From Dromiciops gliroides (taxonomy: Eukaryota; Chordata; Mammalia; Microbiotheria; Microbiotheriidae), in contig NC_057866.1 of NCBI RefSeq assembly GCF_019393635.1, forward strand, positions 278,822,874 through 278,886,873: DNA of 64,000 nucleotides, written 5' to 3'. A program made the translations under genes and the position numbers. Shown here one piece after another: positions 33,151-45,182 of the stretch. The notes beneath the pieces are model-generated. The model worked only from the letters and a program-made list of their open reading frames with translations, did not search any database and had not been told where the DNA came from. The first letter of the stretch is position 1, and every line of letters begins with the position of its first letter.

Positions 33151-35279
33151 TTTATAACAGTTAAGTTTTGCTCTTCATTCTTGGGAGGAAATTGTATTTA
33201 GAAATTAAAGTAATATTTAAAAAAATCTTCATTCCCTTCCTCCCTTCTTCCTTTCCCTTCATCTACTTGACTAATCAGAAAGGCTGTTTTTGCAAGACTT
33301 GTACTGTAATGTCTCCTTTGTGGGAATGGGTCATCCCAGATTCACAGTAGGCCAAAGGGGGCAGGGAGAGAGGACATGTGATTGCATAGGGCAGTAGGTG
33401 GGGGAAAGAAGTTTTAGGATTCCTTGGACAGCAAAATGAGGAGTAAATACTAATGGAAAAATAACATGCCAAGTCTCAGGCTGTCCATAAATACATTAGG
33501 GGAGAAAGAAAAAAATAATGGAAAATGTGCATATGTTTGTGAGAGGTACTTACCAATGCACTTCATTCTACGAGAGATCTGACTTGGCTTGGGACATCCA
33601 CTAGTCTTCTTCCAAAGTACCCTCACAGTGAGTAGTGAATGCATCATTACTCATTGCTCCCATCATGAAATGTTTCTATCATTGCCAGGGTATGAGATGG
33701 TGATGGTAAACAGCCTAGGGCAGTGGACAGGCCTGCACCTGTGCAGAGGCACCTGACAATGGTATCAGCTTGATCATACAAGAAGGAAAGAGAACTGAGC
33801 CCCAATCTGTCCTTCTCTGAGGAGGGCACATCCCTGATTGGGTAACATCAGTGTCCACCTCCAGCCAATGGGAAACCATTTAATCAGCCCTGTCAACACT
33901 GCACCCAGAGAGAGCAGAAAGTGATATTTAAGCCATGTAGTTCCTAACTGCTTTGGGCCAGCCGGTCATCTGGCCATGTTTACATGGGGCCCATTAACTG
34001 GGAGCAATGACATAGGCAGGTGACTTTCCCTGAGGTAGAAAAAGAGAAGAATGCAATCAGAGGAGTCCATGAGGGGGCACCCCCCCCCACTGTATTATAA
34101 GAGAATGTTTACATGTTGTGTGTTTGTGTGTTTAATAACTCTGTAGTTTAATCACCTGTGTATGAAACTTCATCTTTTCTCTGAAATCCTAAGCACAACA
34201 GCTTCATTGGTTAGCCAGGCTAGAAAGGACTTTCTCCTGCCACCTAAAAATGGGGAGATTCTTTGGCTACAACATTCATCTAGTTGGAATCACTCCAGGA
34301 CATTCATGAACATGGATCAACTGCAAAGAGACCATAGCAAGAGCTCTCATCTAGCAAATGGATGACCATGGAGTGTCATAATGGCTGCTAGGCATTGACT
34401 CTAATAGAGATGACTCAAGCCCCATAGCATCAGCATACTGGGAGATTGTTAAAACTCATTATCAATAACTCTTAAACAAGACACAATGAGATGTCACAGG
34501 ACTGGCAAGGTAGTATTGAAGTCATTTTCCCCAACACTTGGCAACCCAAAATCTCCAGAAAAAAGGAATTACATACCACATATAGAGTAACTGAAGCTGA
34601 ATCTTCCAGAAGGGACAGATACCAGACACAGTGGAAACAAACATTGGCATAATTACATGGCACCCTATTGAGTCTCCCTCCTCCCTACCCACCCAGCCCT
34701 TCTACAGGGAGCCAAAGTAGCCTCATGGGACTAGGGTTCAGGCTGGGGTGTCCGTAACAGGTCACTCCTAAAGCATTTACCTCATTCCCTCATCACCTTT
34801 ACAGAGGAGGAGGCAAGAGGAGGCAAGTGTTAATTCTGCACAACCACAGGACAGGAAAGACACCTCATCAGTGACATCTACCTTCTCACTGTCTCACCTG
34901 AAGCCCTGCTTTGAAACACTCAAAACCCCAGAATACACCACAGCGGTTGCTTTGGAGAAAACTCCGGAGGCTATGCATGTGTGCATAGGCCTGTGATAAG
35001 TGAACTAAGAGAGAAGAAAGAAGATTCAGGAAAGAGAGATGGGCAATTTGAACAGAGGGCAGAGGTTTATGTTGAGAAGGGGACTGGCCAAGTTGTATCC
35101 CTAGCCTCTGCATCCAGATGGCTTGTGGGAACTAATGGTGACAGAGATGCTGCTGATAGTGTGGACCTGGTATCTTGGACTTGGGCATGATAGTCCCTCC
35201 CCTGCCCCTCCTCCTTTCTCCAATGATCCACCTGCCCCTGCCTCCTCCTTCCTTCCTTCTTTCCTTCATTCATTCCTTT
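33151..35279. other. Unassigned, few recognisable repeats
   Basis: A C-homopolymer run is at 34080-34090 and a TGTGTTTGTGTGTTT tract at 34120-34134. Several short open frames on both strands lack domains. The segment around 33850-34170 may be an old LTR, but I cannot define its ends. Confidence 0.4.
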
Positions 35280-35438
35280 GTTCTTTTCTTTCTTTCTTTT
35301 TTTGGTGAGGCAATTGGGCTTAAGTGATTTGCCCAGTGTCACACAGCTAGTAAGTGTCAAGTATCTGAGGCTGGATTTGAACTCAGGTCCTCCTGAATCC
35401 AGGGCCAGTGCTTTATCCACTGCACCACCTAGCTGCTC
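35280..35438 (-). mobile_element. Short SINE, antisense
   Basis: It is preceded by a CCTT/CTTT-rich stretch (35245-35302). CACCACCTAGCTGCTCC marks the head at the right edge. The 148- and 89-codon frames crossing it are SINE-derived. TSD obscured by simple sequence. Confidence 0.9.
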
Positions 35439-36944
35439 CTTCCTCCTTTCCTTTCCCCAGTGGCCATACCAAGGGGGAAATACCAATTGTCTGCCCTGTC
35501 TGGTGGCAGTCAAAGACTCTGGAAGAGAGCTTCCATGTCTACTCTAATGAGTTTCCCTTGCCTCCCAGGGGGTGTGCCAGTTGTCCTCTCTATATGTACA
35601 TACAAAACTGATTTAGCATGCTAACCACATTGTTCTCTCCAAGAGAACTGTGCCAAGTGTCTGAGGTAGAGAGGCTCTGAAAATGAGAATCTCACCCAGG
35701 GACCCAGGACACAGCTTCAGGGCTGTACGGTCTGGAAGAACATTCAGCTGGCTGTGGGGGCTGGGCTGCTGCTAGGGAAGGCAAGAGAGACACAGAGAGG
35801 AAAAGCAGTCAGAGTGACTTAGTGTGTTATCTTGTAGTAATACACCAGGAACCAAGGAACCCAGTGTTAGCAGGGAGGACAGCAGCAGGCTAGACTGTCA
35901 GGCTCCTTGCTTGGCCTCTCTTCTCTGCAAGGCCAGGGACCATGGGCCCTGCAGCAAAGTAGAATTCCTGAGGCCATGCCTTTGCCTCTGCTTCCCCAAA
36001 GAGCCCTCACTCTTCTGAATCCACTTAAGAAGATACCCACTCCACACCCCAAGAAGGAGGCAGGGATGGTTTACAATCTGCCTCAGCTGAGATAGTGTCA
36101 GTATCCTTAAGAGAGAGCAAGAAGGAGGAGGGAGAAAGAGAGGGAGAGAGCATGAATTCAGAAACAAAAGTAAAGGGGAAAATAATTGTAGGAGAATCGA
36201 ACAAAAAATGAAGTGACAGAGCTTGGTGAATAAAGATAATCTGAAAGCAATGAGGACATTTAGCCTGAAGAAGGAGGACTCTGGGGAAACATGCTTCAAG
36301 TATTACAAGGATTGGCATGTGAAAGAGAGATTGGAGTGGGGGTGGGGAAGTGAGTTGGGAATTTTCTTAATGATTAATACAAAGGTGCAATGGGCTGTGG
36401 AGGTGACAGAGTGTCTTATCATTGGGCATCTACAAACAGGTAGGGTGATGAGTTGTTGGGGTCACTACAGTGGCAACAACTGTTCCAGGACAGGCCAGGC
36501 TGATTGGTCCCTGAGTTCTCTTCTTCCTCTCAGATTCTTGGATTTTCAGAGCTTCTACTAGCATGAGGAGGAAGAAGCCATTGGGGAGCAGTCTCCACCC
36601 TGTGCTTTGAAACCGTTCTCTGAGGAGCTGAAGAATTTGGCCATTTCTGGACCAAAACATTCTGCAAATTGACATTAAATGGATTTTCATGTCAGTGCTA
36701 CAAATACAATCATGGGCTCTCTGATTGAAAAACAATGGGATGCAATATGGAATTCAGTTAGTAAATGAATTTTCATAATTCAAGAAGAGAGGAAGAAAAC
36801 TAGATTTAAAAAGACAAGCTAACCCCAGGAACAGATACTGGGCAATGATGCTTAACAGAGAGAAACTCAAGGGGCAGTTTAGCTTCTTCCTCATTTAAAA
36901 GTCTCTGGCAGATGACTTAAAAAAAAAAAAGATAGTATTCATTG
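35439..36944. other. Mostly unassigned, possible CR1/L3-like piece at 36230-36440
   Basis: AAAGCAATGAGGACATTTAGCCTGAAGAAGGAGGACTC, the CTTCAAGTATTACAAGG block and GCAATGGGCTGTGGAGG recall an old CR1-clade 3' coding region in the order expected on the plus strand. Overlapping frames at 35867-36318 show no domain. Confidence 0.35.
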
Positions 36945-37043
36945 AAAGACTATCACTGCCTTACTTAAATTCAATTCACTTGCAAGTCAAGGCATCACCT
37001 TCCTGAAGTCCATTGGTTCTCTTCAAGGAGGAAGGACAAACAA
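36945..37043 (+). mobile_element. Tail of an RTE-tailed element
   Basis: AATTCACTTGCAAGTCAAGGC, CATTGGTTCTCTTCAAGGAGG and AAGGACAAACAACAA match the end of the copy at 12835. Confidence 0.65.
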
Positions 37044-37241
37044 CAAGAGTGGTGTAGGGGAGAGTATCCTGTACTTGGATTCAAAAGACTGAGCACTTAA
37101 TTCTGGCCCTTACATTTTAACCAAGGGGCTAGAGGCCAGTCACCCCAACTCTTGGAGTTTGAGTTTCCCCATCTGTAGACTGGGGATGATACCAGCTCCA
37201 TTTACCTTATAGATCAAATGGGAAGAGGCACATTCACTTTT

Positions 37242-37381
37242 TTTTTTTGGCAGGGCAATGAGTGGCTTGCCCAGGGTCACATAGCTAGTAAGTGTCAAGT
37301 GTCTGAGGCCAGATTTGAACTCAGGTCCTTCTGAATCCAGGGCTGGTGCTCTGTCTACTGCATCACCTAGCTGTCCCCGGG
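37242..37381 (-). mobile_element. Short SINE, antisense
   Basis: TSD ACATTCACTTTT is perfect at 37230-37241 and 37382-37393. Confidence 0.95.
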
Positions 37382-37618
37382 ACATTCACTTTTGCATCAG
37401 TCTGATCCATCTGTCAGCTCCTGAAGGAGGAGATCCTTGACACCTCCTGGGCTGGCTTTTGTCCTTTGACCACTGGAAAGACAAATCAGAGGGTTGAACT
37501 GTAGTACCCTAGACCAGTAAAGTTGAGGGCAGGGGGAGGGATAGAAGGAAGACAGCCAGCCAGCCAGAGGTAGAAACAAAGAGAGAGAGATAGAGACAGA
37601 GACAGAGAGACAGACAGA

Positions 37619-37745
37619 GCCATTCCTAAGTGCTTACCGTGTGCCAGAGCTAGTGCTAAGCATTGATAATGCAAAAATGAGATGATCCCTACTCTCAAAG
37701 AGCTTACATTCTAATGGGGGTAAGACATCATATAGAGGAAAGCTA
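37619..37745 (+). mobile_element. L2-like fragment
   Basis: TAAGTGCTTACCGTGTGCCAG, GTGCTAAGCATTG and CTCAAAGAGCTTACATTCTAATGG follow the L2 3' order. A GA/CAGA-rich run (37575-37618) precedes it. Confidence 0.6.
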
Positions 37746-39284
37746 GATCATACTTTGATGGGAGGAAGGGACAAAGAGGGCATCTGCTGGAACATTATGG
37801 GGCAAGATAGTGGATTGGGGGGTGGAGTAGGACAGAGAGTGAGCCGTGGTGGAAGGTGATAGTATTCTGGGAACTTCTCATGATGTGATGGTTGAGTAGA
37901 CCTTACAGGACAAAGCAAGCCAGGGTGGAGGTGGAGGTGGGGCAGCCCACAGAGTGGGGTGGGAGGGAAGAGGACTTGGACAGGCTCTCCAAATTCCAGG
38001 TTTCCAAATAGGACAAAGTGCTCCACAGTCCTCTCATGTGTAAATTGGGAATGATGATGATAATGCTATCATTACTGACTACACAGGGTAGTTTGGGCTT
38101 CAAAGGAGAAGATGCATTAATGCATTTTATAAACCATCAAGTGCTATACTCACATCAGCCAATAATACAGACACCCTCCTCTCTCCCCTACCTCACATCC
38201 CCACCCAGGGCCCCAGCATTCTCTAATTCATCCTCAGACTGCTTATGTCACCTCTTGTGCTCTCTTTTCTCTAGCACCAAAGACTGGAGGGTCAACATTG
38301 TGTCAATCAGACATAAATAAGAAAATGAATAAAAGATCCATTAATTAATAATTAAAATATCATGGAGACCAGGGCTCTCCCATCTTCTGGCCCCAAATAC
38401 TGATCTCACTCAATGGGGCCAAGGGCATATTCATTCTCAGGGCTCCAGGCACCAGTGTACACACCAGGCTTCATCTCTCTCCAAGACCTCCTCTCCCCAC
38501 ACTTCCCAATCTTCCAGAGATCCCACTTGGAAAGCCTCAAGTTCCCCAAGGATCTTCAGAGAAGCTTTGGGCCATCGTTAACTTTATCATCTTAAAGAAC
38601 CCAGAAACACTACATACAGCCAAGTCAAGGTTCATTTATGCTTCTACATTCCCTAAGTGGGAAACCAGTCAGGTTTCAGAGATGCTAAACAGCTAACACA
38701 ACTGGTTATAATTTGGATAGGTAAGTCATCGATGCAAAAGCAGGAAGTTAGAGGAATAATACTTTTAAAAAAAAGAGGATAGGAGGAAACCCACAAAGAA
38801 AAGTTGGAAAACAAATTCTGAACCATGCTATCAGTCTGAATAAAAGTTAAAGGTCATTATCCCTTGTTTCATAATGGAAGCCTAAGCTTGCTTTACACAG
38901 GCCTAAATATGTAAAAGTTCATCAGTGTGGGAAGCTTGGAGCCTCTGTACTCACAGGGAACAATCCTTAGAGCTCCTAGGGTTGTCAGGGTTGGTTTCCC
39001 ACCAAGGTAAGAGGGTGAAATGCACCTGAAAGTAATATTATGGGCTCTTCAGAGAGTTCTTCAATTCTATCAACATCCAAGTAATTACACACTCCAAAGT
39101 ATAATAGAGACAAAGACATTCTTTGGACATGAAGAAAGTCCTGAGAGAACTGCAATCTATTGCATTCAAGAAAGAGAGTGGAAAAGTAGTCATCATTGTT
39201 GGTTGTTTCCCAGAATGTCTTAGACAAAACCCAGCATTCAAGCAATGAATGGAGGTTTATTCATTCATTCAAGCAAGAATTTAC
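37746..39284. other. Unassigned
   Basis: No repeat family recognised. Several opposite-strand open frames lie at 37748-38320 and 38985-39245. None has a recognisable domain or good splice context. Confidence 0.4.
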
Positions 39285-39378
39285 TCTGTTTGGAACTTTT
39301 TTGTACATATTTATATGCACATTGTCTCCCCCATTAGACCGTGAGGTCCTTGAGAGCAGAGAGTGTCTCTTACAGCCA

Positions 39379-39790
39379 GCTGGTACAGTGGGTAGAGTGC
39401 AGACCTGAATTCAGGAAGACCTGAGTTCAAATCCAGACTCAAACGCTAGTGGTATGACCCGGGGCAAGTCACTTAATCTATGTCTGCTTTAGTTTCCTCA
39501 TCTGCAAAATGAAGATAATAGTTTTTGAGGAGAAGTTGTTATGAGAATTAAATGAGGGGCAGCTAGGTGGTGCAGTGGATAGAGCACCGGCCCTGGAGTC
39601 AGGAGTACCTGACTTCACCTCCGGCCTCAGACACTTGACGCTTACTAGTTGTGTGACCCTGGACAAGTCACTTAAACCCAATTGCCTCACTTAAAAAAAA
39701 AAAGAATTAAATGAGATAATATTTGTAAAGTGTTTAGCATAGTACCAGGCACACATTTGACACCAAATAAATATTGTTATTATTCTTATT
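39379..39790 (+). mobile_element. CORE-SINE inside L2, itself split
   Basis: CAGCTGGTACAGTGGGTAGAG head, CTTTAGTTTCCTCATCTGC core, then the AATGAGATAATATTTGTAAAGTGTTTAGC and TAAATATTGTTATTATTC tail after the nested SINE. Confidence 0.75.
39556..39703 (+). mobile_element. Short SINE nested in the CORE-SINE
   Basis: TSD GAATTAAATGAG is perfect at 39544-39555 and 39704-39715. The copy shows few changes, including GACTTCACCTCC in place of the box-B-like text. Confidence 0.95.
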
Positions 39791-39879
39791 AATTACATTA
39801 TTATTAACCTTTCTTTGTATCCTTGGTGCTTAGCAAGTTACTAAGCCCAGAATAGGCACTTAATAAATGCTCCTCTCTT

Positions 39880-40018
39880 TTTTTTTTTTTTTTGTGGGGC
39901 AAGTGACTTGCCCTGGGTCACACAGGTAGTAAGTGTAAGTGTCTGAGGCTGGATTTGAACTCAGGTCTTCCTGAATCCAGGGCCAGTGCTTTATCCACTG
40001 TGCCACCTAGCCACCCCC
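39880..40018 (-). mobile_element. Short SINE, antisense, at the L2 terminus
   Basis: TSD AATGCTCCTCTCTT is perfect at 39866-39879 and 40019-40032. The GGTTAA segment of the tail is deleted. Confidence 0.95.
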
Positions 40019-40867
40019 AATGCTCCTCTCTTAACAAAGAAAAAGGAGGTCGATAAAGAAAAGGTAACCGATCAATACAAGTTACTAGAATTTGTCTTCT
40101 ATTTCCATTCCATAGTCCCTCCTCTCTTCCCTAAGGCCAGATCTCCATTTCTAGTTTTTTAAAATTTTTTAACCCGTGCTCCTCCATGATCTTTCCTCTG
40201 AAACTAAGACTTGTTTTGCTTCTACTTCCCCCTTGACTCTGCACTCTTTCTCCCTTTTTTTTGAAAAAAAATCAACAAAAATCTACCTTCTCATCACCCC
40301 CCCCCAATAAGAGAGATCAGGAGAAAAATGAAACCCATTACACACATGTATAGTAAATGAAGACAAATGTCCACATTAGCTATGTCAAAAAGATGTCTCA
40401 GAATGAATACCCAGTCCACAGGTGGCTAACATGTTTCATCATTAATTCTGTGGAATCCTGGTTGGTCATTACACCTTAGTATTCCTTCACATTTACATAC
40501 CATAACTTGTTCAGTTATTCCCCAGTTTAGGGGCACCTTCTGAAAATCTCATTCTTTGCCTTCTCAAGAAGTTGTATTTTTTAAAAATCCTCAGAAATTG
40601 TTTTACTTAAGCCTAGTGTCTACAGTAATCCAGCCTCACCTCACCTTCTCTTTTCCTTCTATTTCCCTGTTGAGTGAAATATATTTGTGCCTATCTCTGC
40701 ATGTGTATTCTGCCTTGTTTTGACCAGTTCAGATGAGAGTGAAGTTCAAGTGTCAGCCACTCCCTCACCCCATCTTTCTTTGTATTTGTCTACTTGTGCA
40801 CCCTAATTTTGTGAGATAATTTTTCTTAACCTTCCTTTCCATTCTTTCCCCTCACAATTGTATTCTT

Positions 40868-41008
40868 TTATCTTTTTGTGGGGCAACAGGGGTTAGGTGA
40901 CTTGCCCAGATAGTAAGTGTCAAGTGTCTGAGGCCAGATTTGAACTCAGGTACTCCTGACTCCAGGGCCGGTGCTTTATCCACTATGCCACCTAGCTGCC
41001 CTCCCCAG
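40868..41008 (-). mobile_element. Short SINE, antisense
   Basis: A short TSD TGTATTCTT is at 40859-40867 and 41009-41017. The copy lacks about 10 bases after CTTGCCCAG. Confidence 0.9.
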
Positions 41009-41059
41009 TGTATTCTTATTCCCCTTTCTTTCTACTCTTAAGATCAAGACATAATGTAA

Positions 41060-41890
41060 TGTGAGGGCCCAAATTTGATATACAGAGTGTTATTTGGGTG
41101 ACTTGCCTTAATATTGGGGTCCTGGAAATATGAGGGACTCTTTTAGGTTTAATCTACCCTTTGAACTTTCCTTTTTATATATTCCTCCAAGGCCTATAAA
41201 AAAGGAGCCCATGAGCTTTAGTTCATAAAGGATCAGGTTTTATTTCTTGGGAAATACTTAAACCACAAAGGTGAAACCAATTAAGGAAATAAGGAAGTAG
41301 AAATACAGATAGATAGTCTTAACTCTAAGCTTAGCCTCTGCAATCCCAGAGTGCTCACAATTAAACTAGTTTGAAGGAATTTAGGGTTTTCCTTATTAAA
41401 CCCATCAACCCCGGGACAGCTAGGTGGTACAGAGGATAAAGCACTGGCCCCGGATTCAGGAGGACCTGAGTTCAAATCCGGCCTCAGACACTTGACACTT
41501 ATTAGCTGTGTGACCCTGGGCAAGTCACTTAACCCTCATTGCCCTGCCAAAAATAAAAAAATAAAATAAAAAAAAAAACTCACCAACCCCAGTCAGTCTA
41601 CAGTTACTCTTCAGAAATGCAGTTGCCTGAAACAGAGCAAAACACATGCCTCCGCCAGGTCCAGGATGCCACCAGACTGCTTGCCAGGCTGAAAGAATGC
41701 GAACTCTTGAACACGCCCCACCTACCAGAAGTTGTCTCCCTTCCAGTGCAATTCAGTTTTTTCCTCCCCCAAATGGGGAGGTCTTTCTCAGAAGCATACG
41801 TAATCTCAGGGTGGGCCAGGTGTGGCCCCTCCCAAATGATTCAGCTAAAACTTTTGATATTAATCTTTACCAAAAGTATTTTTTACCACA
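41060..41890 (-). mobile_element. Solo LTR of a second retroviral family
   Basis: The insert in the HAL1 starts TGTGAGGG and ends TTACCACA, with a 4-bp TSD GTAA at 41056-41059 and 41891-41894. On the minus strand an AATAAA signal is at about 41239-41246, followed by a U5-like segment ending in GGGCCCTCACA, which favours minus orientation. A SINE adds about 170 bp. It shares no obvious sequence with the LTRs at 16688 and 18709. Confidence 0.6.
41413..41580 (+). mobile_element. Short SINE in the LTR
   Basis: Complete copy with an A-rich tail containing AAATAAAA units. TSD is CATCAACCCC (41403-41412) and CACCAACCCC (41581-41590), one mismatch. Confidence 0.9.
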
Positions 41891-42171
41891 GTAACCACAC
41901 CCACACCTTGTCTAACTGGACTCCCTTTATAAACCCTGATGATGATAGGATTGAGAGGAGACAAATCTGTCATCTCTTCATATTTGGATGTAAGCAGTTT
42001 ATTCTTAATCTTTTATCATTGTTTATTCCTGTTTGTCTTTTTATGCTTATCTTAATCCCTGTGTTTGAACTTCAAAGTTTCTTCACAGCTCTGCTCTTTT
42101 TTCTTTAAATCAGGAATACTTACAAGTCCTTTATTTCACTAAAAGTTTGTTTTTCTGCTGTAGTATCATAT

Positions 42172-42220
42172 AATTATCTATCTATCTCTATCTATCTATT
42201 TATCTATCTATCTATTTATC

Positions 42221-42310
<90 letters not shown>
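42172..42310 (+). repeat. (TCTA)n microsatellite
   Basis: The left half is interrupted by TTTA variants, while about 80 bases on the right are pure TCTA. It interrupts the antisense HAL1. Confidence 0.98.
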
Positions 42311-42414
42311 ATGCTATAGCAATATACTCAGTTTTGCTGGGTAAGTTATTTTGATTGTAAGACCATACCCTTTGCCTTATGGAATATTGTATTCTAAGCT
42401 TTCCTCTCCTTTAT

Positions 42415-42662
42415 ATTTGTTGTTTATTCATTTCAGTCATGTCTAACTCTGTGACACAATTTTAGCTTTTCTTGGCAAAGATCCTGGAGAGATTTGCTAT
42501 TTCCTTTTTCAGTTCACTTTGCAAATGAGGAAACTGAGGCATATAGGGTTAGGTGACTTGCCCAGTGTCACACAGCTAGTAAGTGTCTGAGGCCAGATTT
42601 GAACTCAGGCCCTATTGACTCCAGGGCCAGTACTCTATCCACTGTACCACCTAGCTACCACC
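42415..42662 (-). mobile_element. MAR1-type CORE-SINE, antisense
   Basis: TTTGTTGTTTATTCATTTCAGTC, CTTTTCTTGGCAAAGATCC, AAATGAGGAAACTGAGGC and CACACAGCTAGTAAGTGTC lead to CACCTAGCTACC. Confidence 0.85.
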
Positions 42663-43275
42663 TCCTTTATAGTGATGGTTACTAATACCTGTGTGATCCC
42701 AACTGGTTTCTTAGTACTGAATTCCTTCCTTTTGTCTGCTTACAGTCTTTTCTTTTACCTGGAAGCTATGAATTTTGGCTATAATTTTCCTGGAGTTTTG
42801 ATTTCTGAGGTTTCTTTCAGGAGGTAACTGGAATTTTCACCTTGTTTCCACTTAGCTCTCTGCTTCTAAGAGATGTGGACAAATTTCTCTTAAGATTTCT
42901 TGAAATAGGATGTCTAGACTCTTCTGTTGGTCACAGTACATGTGCTGTGCAGAGGTATCCTCACTTCATCACATATCTATGACCTAAGATTGGGTAGTGG
43001 GTGACAAAGCTGCCAGTTGGCACCTGTTCCCATTGGTCTGTTGCCCAGCCTTGCTGTGGGTGCTGCAGTGCTCTATGTGCTTCATCCTCATGCTCTGTCT
43101 CTGGCCCAAGTGTCCAAAGATCTCTCTATGTTGACCTAGGCTGGATAAAGTACTCACTATGTCTTTTTCTGTATTTTTTCCAATTGGATTGTCTGTTGCA
43201 TTTTATCAGTCTATTTGAGGAGCTGCATTACTTCCTTCTACTCTACCATATTGACTCTATTCCCCTGCCCCCCCC

Positions 43276-44650
43276 CCACTCAACTTCTATGTCCCCTTTC
43301 TCTATTCCTACCTAATTTCCTGTGGGTTTTCATATATTTCTACAATATATTCCTTTGTGTGCATGTTTACAACTCTCCTTTATTTGTTAAGGAAGAGGTT
43401 CATATATGACCTCACTCTTTTCTCCATGTCTATGTACTCTGCTCATGCACCTCAGTAATGTAAAATAGAAAATTCCACCTATTTCTTCCCCTTTTCTTTC
43501 ATAGTGTATTACTTTTGCTCTCCCTTTTATTGTCTGCTCTTAAAGCCAACATAACAGAGTGAAGCCACACATAGGCACTGTGTTTTTATGCTACTTAAGT
43601 CTCTTTCAAAGACAGAAATCTAAAGGGATACAGGTTTATTCTCCTTCTATTAGCATGTTAGCATTTCATCACCAATTAGCCTCTTCCAAATGCTCAAATA
43701 TGTTTACCTTTCTAAGTTTCTGTTGACTCTTCTATTTACATCTCATAGCCTATACTTGCCTCCAATATATTCATTGACCATATATAAAAGAAATTTATTA
43801 GCAATCTATTTTTCCCATGTAGGATTATATTTTTACAGGGTAAGTTCTTCCTTCTTATAAATCTTATCCTAATCTTTTGGGGATATTATATTTCAAGATT
43901 TTTCTTTCCTTTAAAGTACTTGTGATATTGTCTTATATTTTCCTGTGTTTCCTTGGTATGAGGACTCTTTCTTTTTGGCTACTGAAAATATATTTTCATT
44001 TATTTGGAAGGTCTAGATGTTGGACATCATGAATTTTTTTCTTCCAATAACTCCTGTGATTAAGCCTTTTTTCCCCATCTCTGTTTTTTCTTATATTAGA
44101 GGAGTTATGCTTTTCTTCTGTATTTACCTCTCGAGCTTCTCTCATTCATTGTATTTTATTACATTCAGTTTTATTTTATGTTTGTTCATATTATTAATCT
44201 CTGTTCTTGGATTTGGATTTGTGTTAAGGGCCAGAACCCATCTTCTCTTGGGTATACCCTGTTTGTCACTGTCTTCTCTGTATTCTAGATACCTCTGCTG
44301 GGGTCTTTCTGGATACAGTGGATGTTATTAAGGACATGCCCTCTTAAATCCCTAGCTTTCATCTCAATCTTAGGATAGTTCACTGTGGGTGCTGACTTCT
44401 GTCCATCTTTGTCTCCTTCACCTGTCCTCACATTGAGAGTTGGTTCCATCCCATCCCCTGATGTAGCCCTAATATGACCTAATTAGATATTAGTAATTTT
44501 ACCAGTCTCGATTATCTTCTAAGGATTCCCAGCATGGGTACTTGGTTTCTGAATTTGTCCCAAATCCTGCTGTGACTCTCAGTGAGCCAATAAGTGCATC
44601 AGTGGATCTTAACTCCTTGTCCAATAACTGATACAGGCTGTCTCCATCCC
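43276..44650 (-). mobile_element. Second antisense L1/HAL1-like remnant
   Basis: TAGGATTATATTTTTACAGGGTAAGTTCTTCC at 43822-43853, followed by TTTGGGGATATTATATTTCAAG and TTTCTTTTTGGCTACTG, parallels the antisense ORF1 text at 42318-42400 and its consensus continuation. It is much more decayed, limits are uncertain, and the left 100 bases are poly-C and pyrimidine-rich. Confidence 0.4.
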
Positions 44651-44679
44651 TGATTCTATGCTGACAGGACAGGACCAGG

Positions 44680-45055
44680 ATTAGATTTCTGAAGAGGGGC
44701 TATGTGTATGAGAGGAGGGTTTTTCTATTCCTTTGCCAAAAAGATGCATTGGTGAGCTGAGGAGAGCTGAGCTGACTGTGCAACTAACTGTATTCTCCAT
44801 ATGGTGGTTGCTATATCATTTCCTGAATTCTGCATAGAAAGTGAGATGGATTGTGAATTAGCTTTGCTTTCATGAAATAGGGCTCTAGATGGTTGTTTAT
44901 CATCTTGTTTTAGACAGTGATCATTTTTATCATCCTATGTTGGAATTTGAATAAATCCATTCTGCAAGCCCAGCAAAATAGGGGTTGAACCAAGTGAATG
45001 TTCTAAGGTGAACATCTATCCCTCCAAATGAGCAGAGGTGTTGGATGGCATGGCA
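44680..45055 (+). repeat. Unnamed dispersed repeat, inverted partner of 22150-22580
   Basis: About 85 percent identity by eye over the best 190 bp (44795-44985) to the reverse complement of 22280-22475. It ends at the TG microsatellite. Confidence 0.7.

Positions 45056-45062
<7 letters not shown>

Positions 45063-45112
<50 letters not shown>
45063..45112 (+). repeat. (TG)25 microsatellite
   Basis: Uninterrupted TG repeat. The 98-codon minus frame covering it is a simple-sequence artefact. Confidence 0.98.
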
Positions 45113-45114
<2 letters not shown>

Positions 45115-45182
45115 CCCTCTCAAGAGTCTGGGCATGTAAATAATCTATGAGAAAATCAAGAATTTTACTTTTTTCATTTAAA

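Larger units (their letters stand above)
39285..39878 (+). mobile_element. L2 3' end, split by two younger SINE layers
   Basis: CCGTGAGGTCCTTGAGAGCAGAGAGTG at 39339-39365 and TTGTATCCTTGGTGCTTAGC at 39815-39834, followed by AGGCACTTAATAAATGC, are the two halves of an L2 3' terminus. They are separated by the CORE-SINE at 39379. Confidence 0.7.
40070..43275 (-). mobile_element. Antisense HAL1/L1 ORF1-type element
   Basis: Read on the minus strand, the 5' region starts near 43270. ORF1 sequence follows at 42000-42900: TCAGTTTTGCTGGGTAAGTTATTTTGATTGTAA at 42328 is the reverse of the CCAGCAAAA block at 15045 in the sense HAL1, and GAATACTTACAAGTCCTTTATTTC at 42113 is the reverse of 15091-15118. 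A 3' UTR follows at 40440-40560, where TACCATAACTTGTTCAGTTATTCCCC matches the reverse of the L1/HAL1 3' UTR. No ORF2 is seen. An LTR, two SINEs, a MAR1 copy and a TCTA microsatellite interrupt it. Confidence 0.6.

Noticed and set aside
35067..35547. Frames of 148 and 89 codons
   Set aside because: The shared peptide text (for example QLGGAVDKALALDSGGPEFK) is SINE sequence and recurs at 8605, 21036, 37242 and elsewhere.
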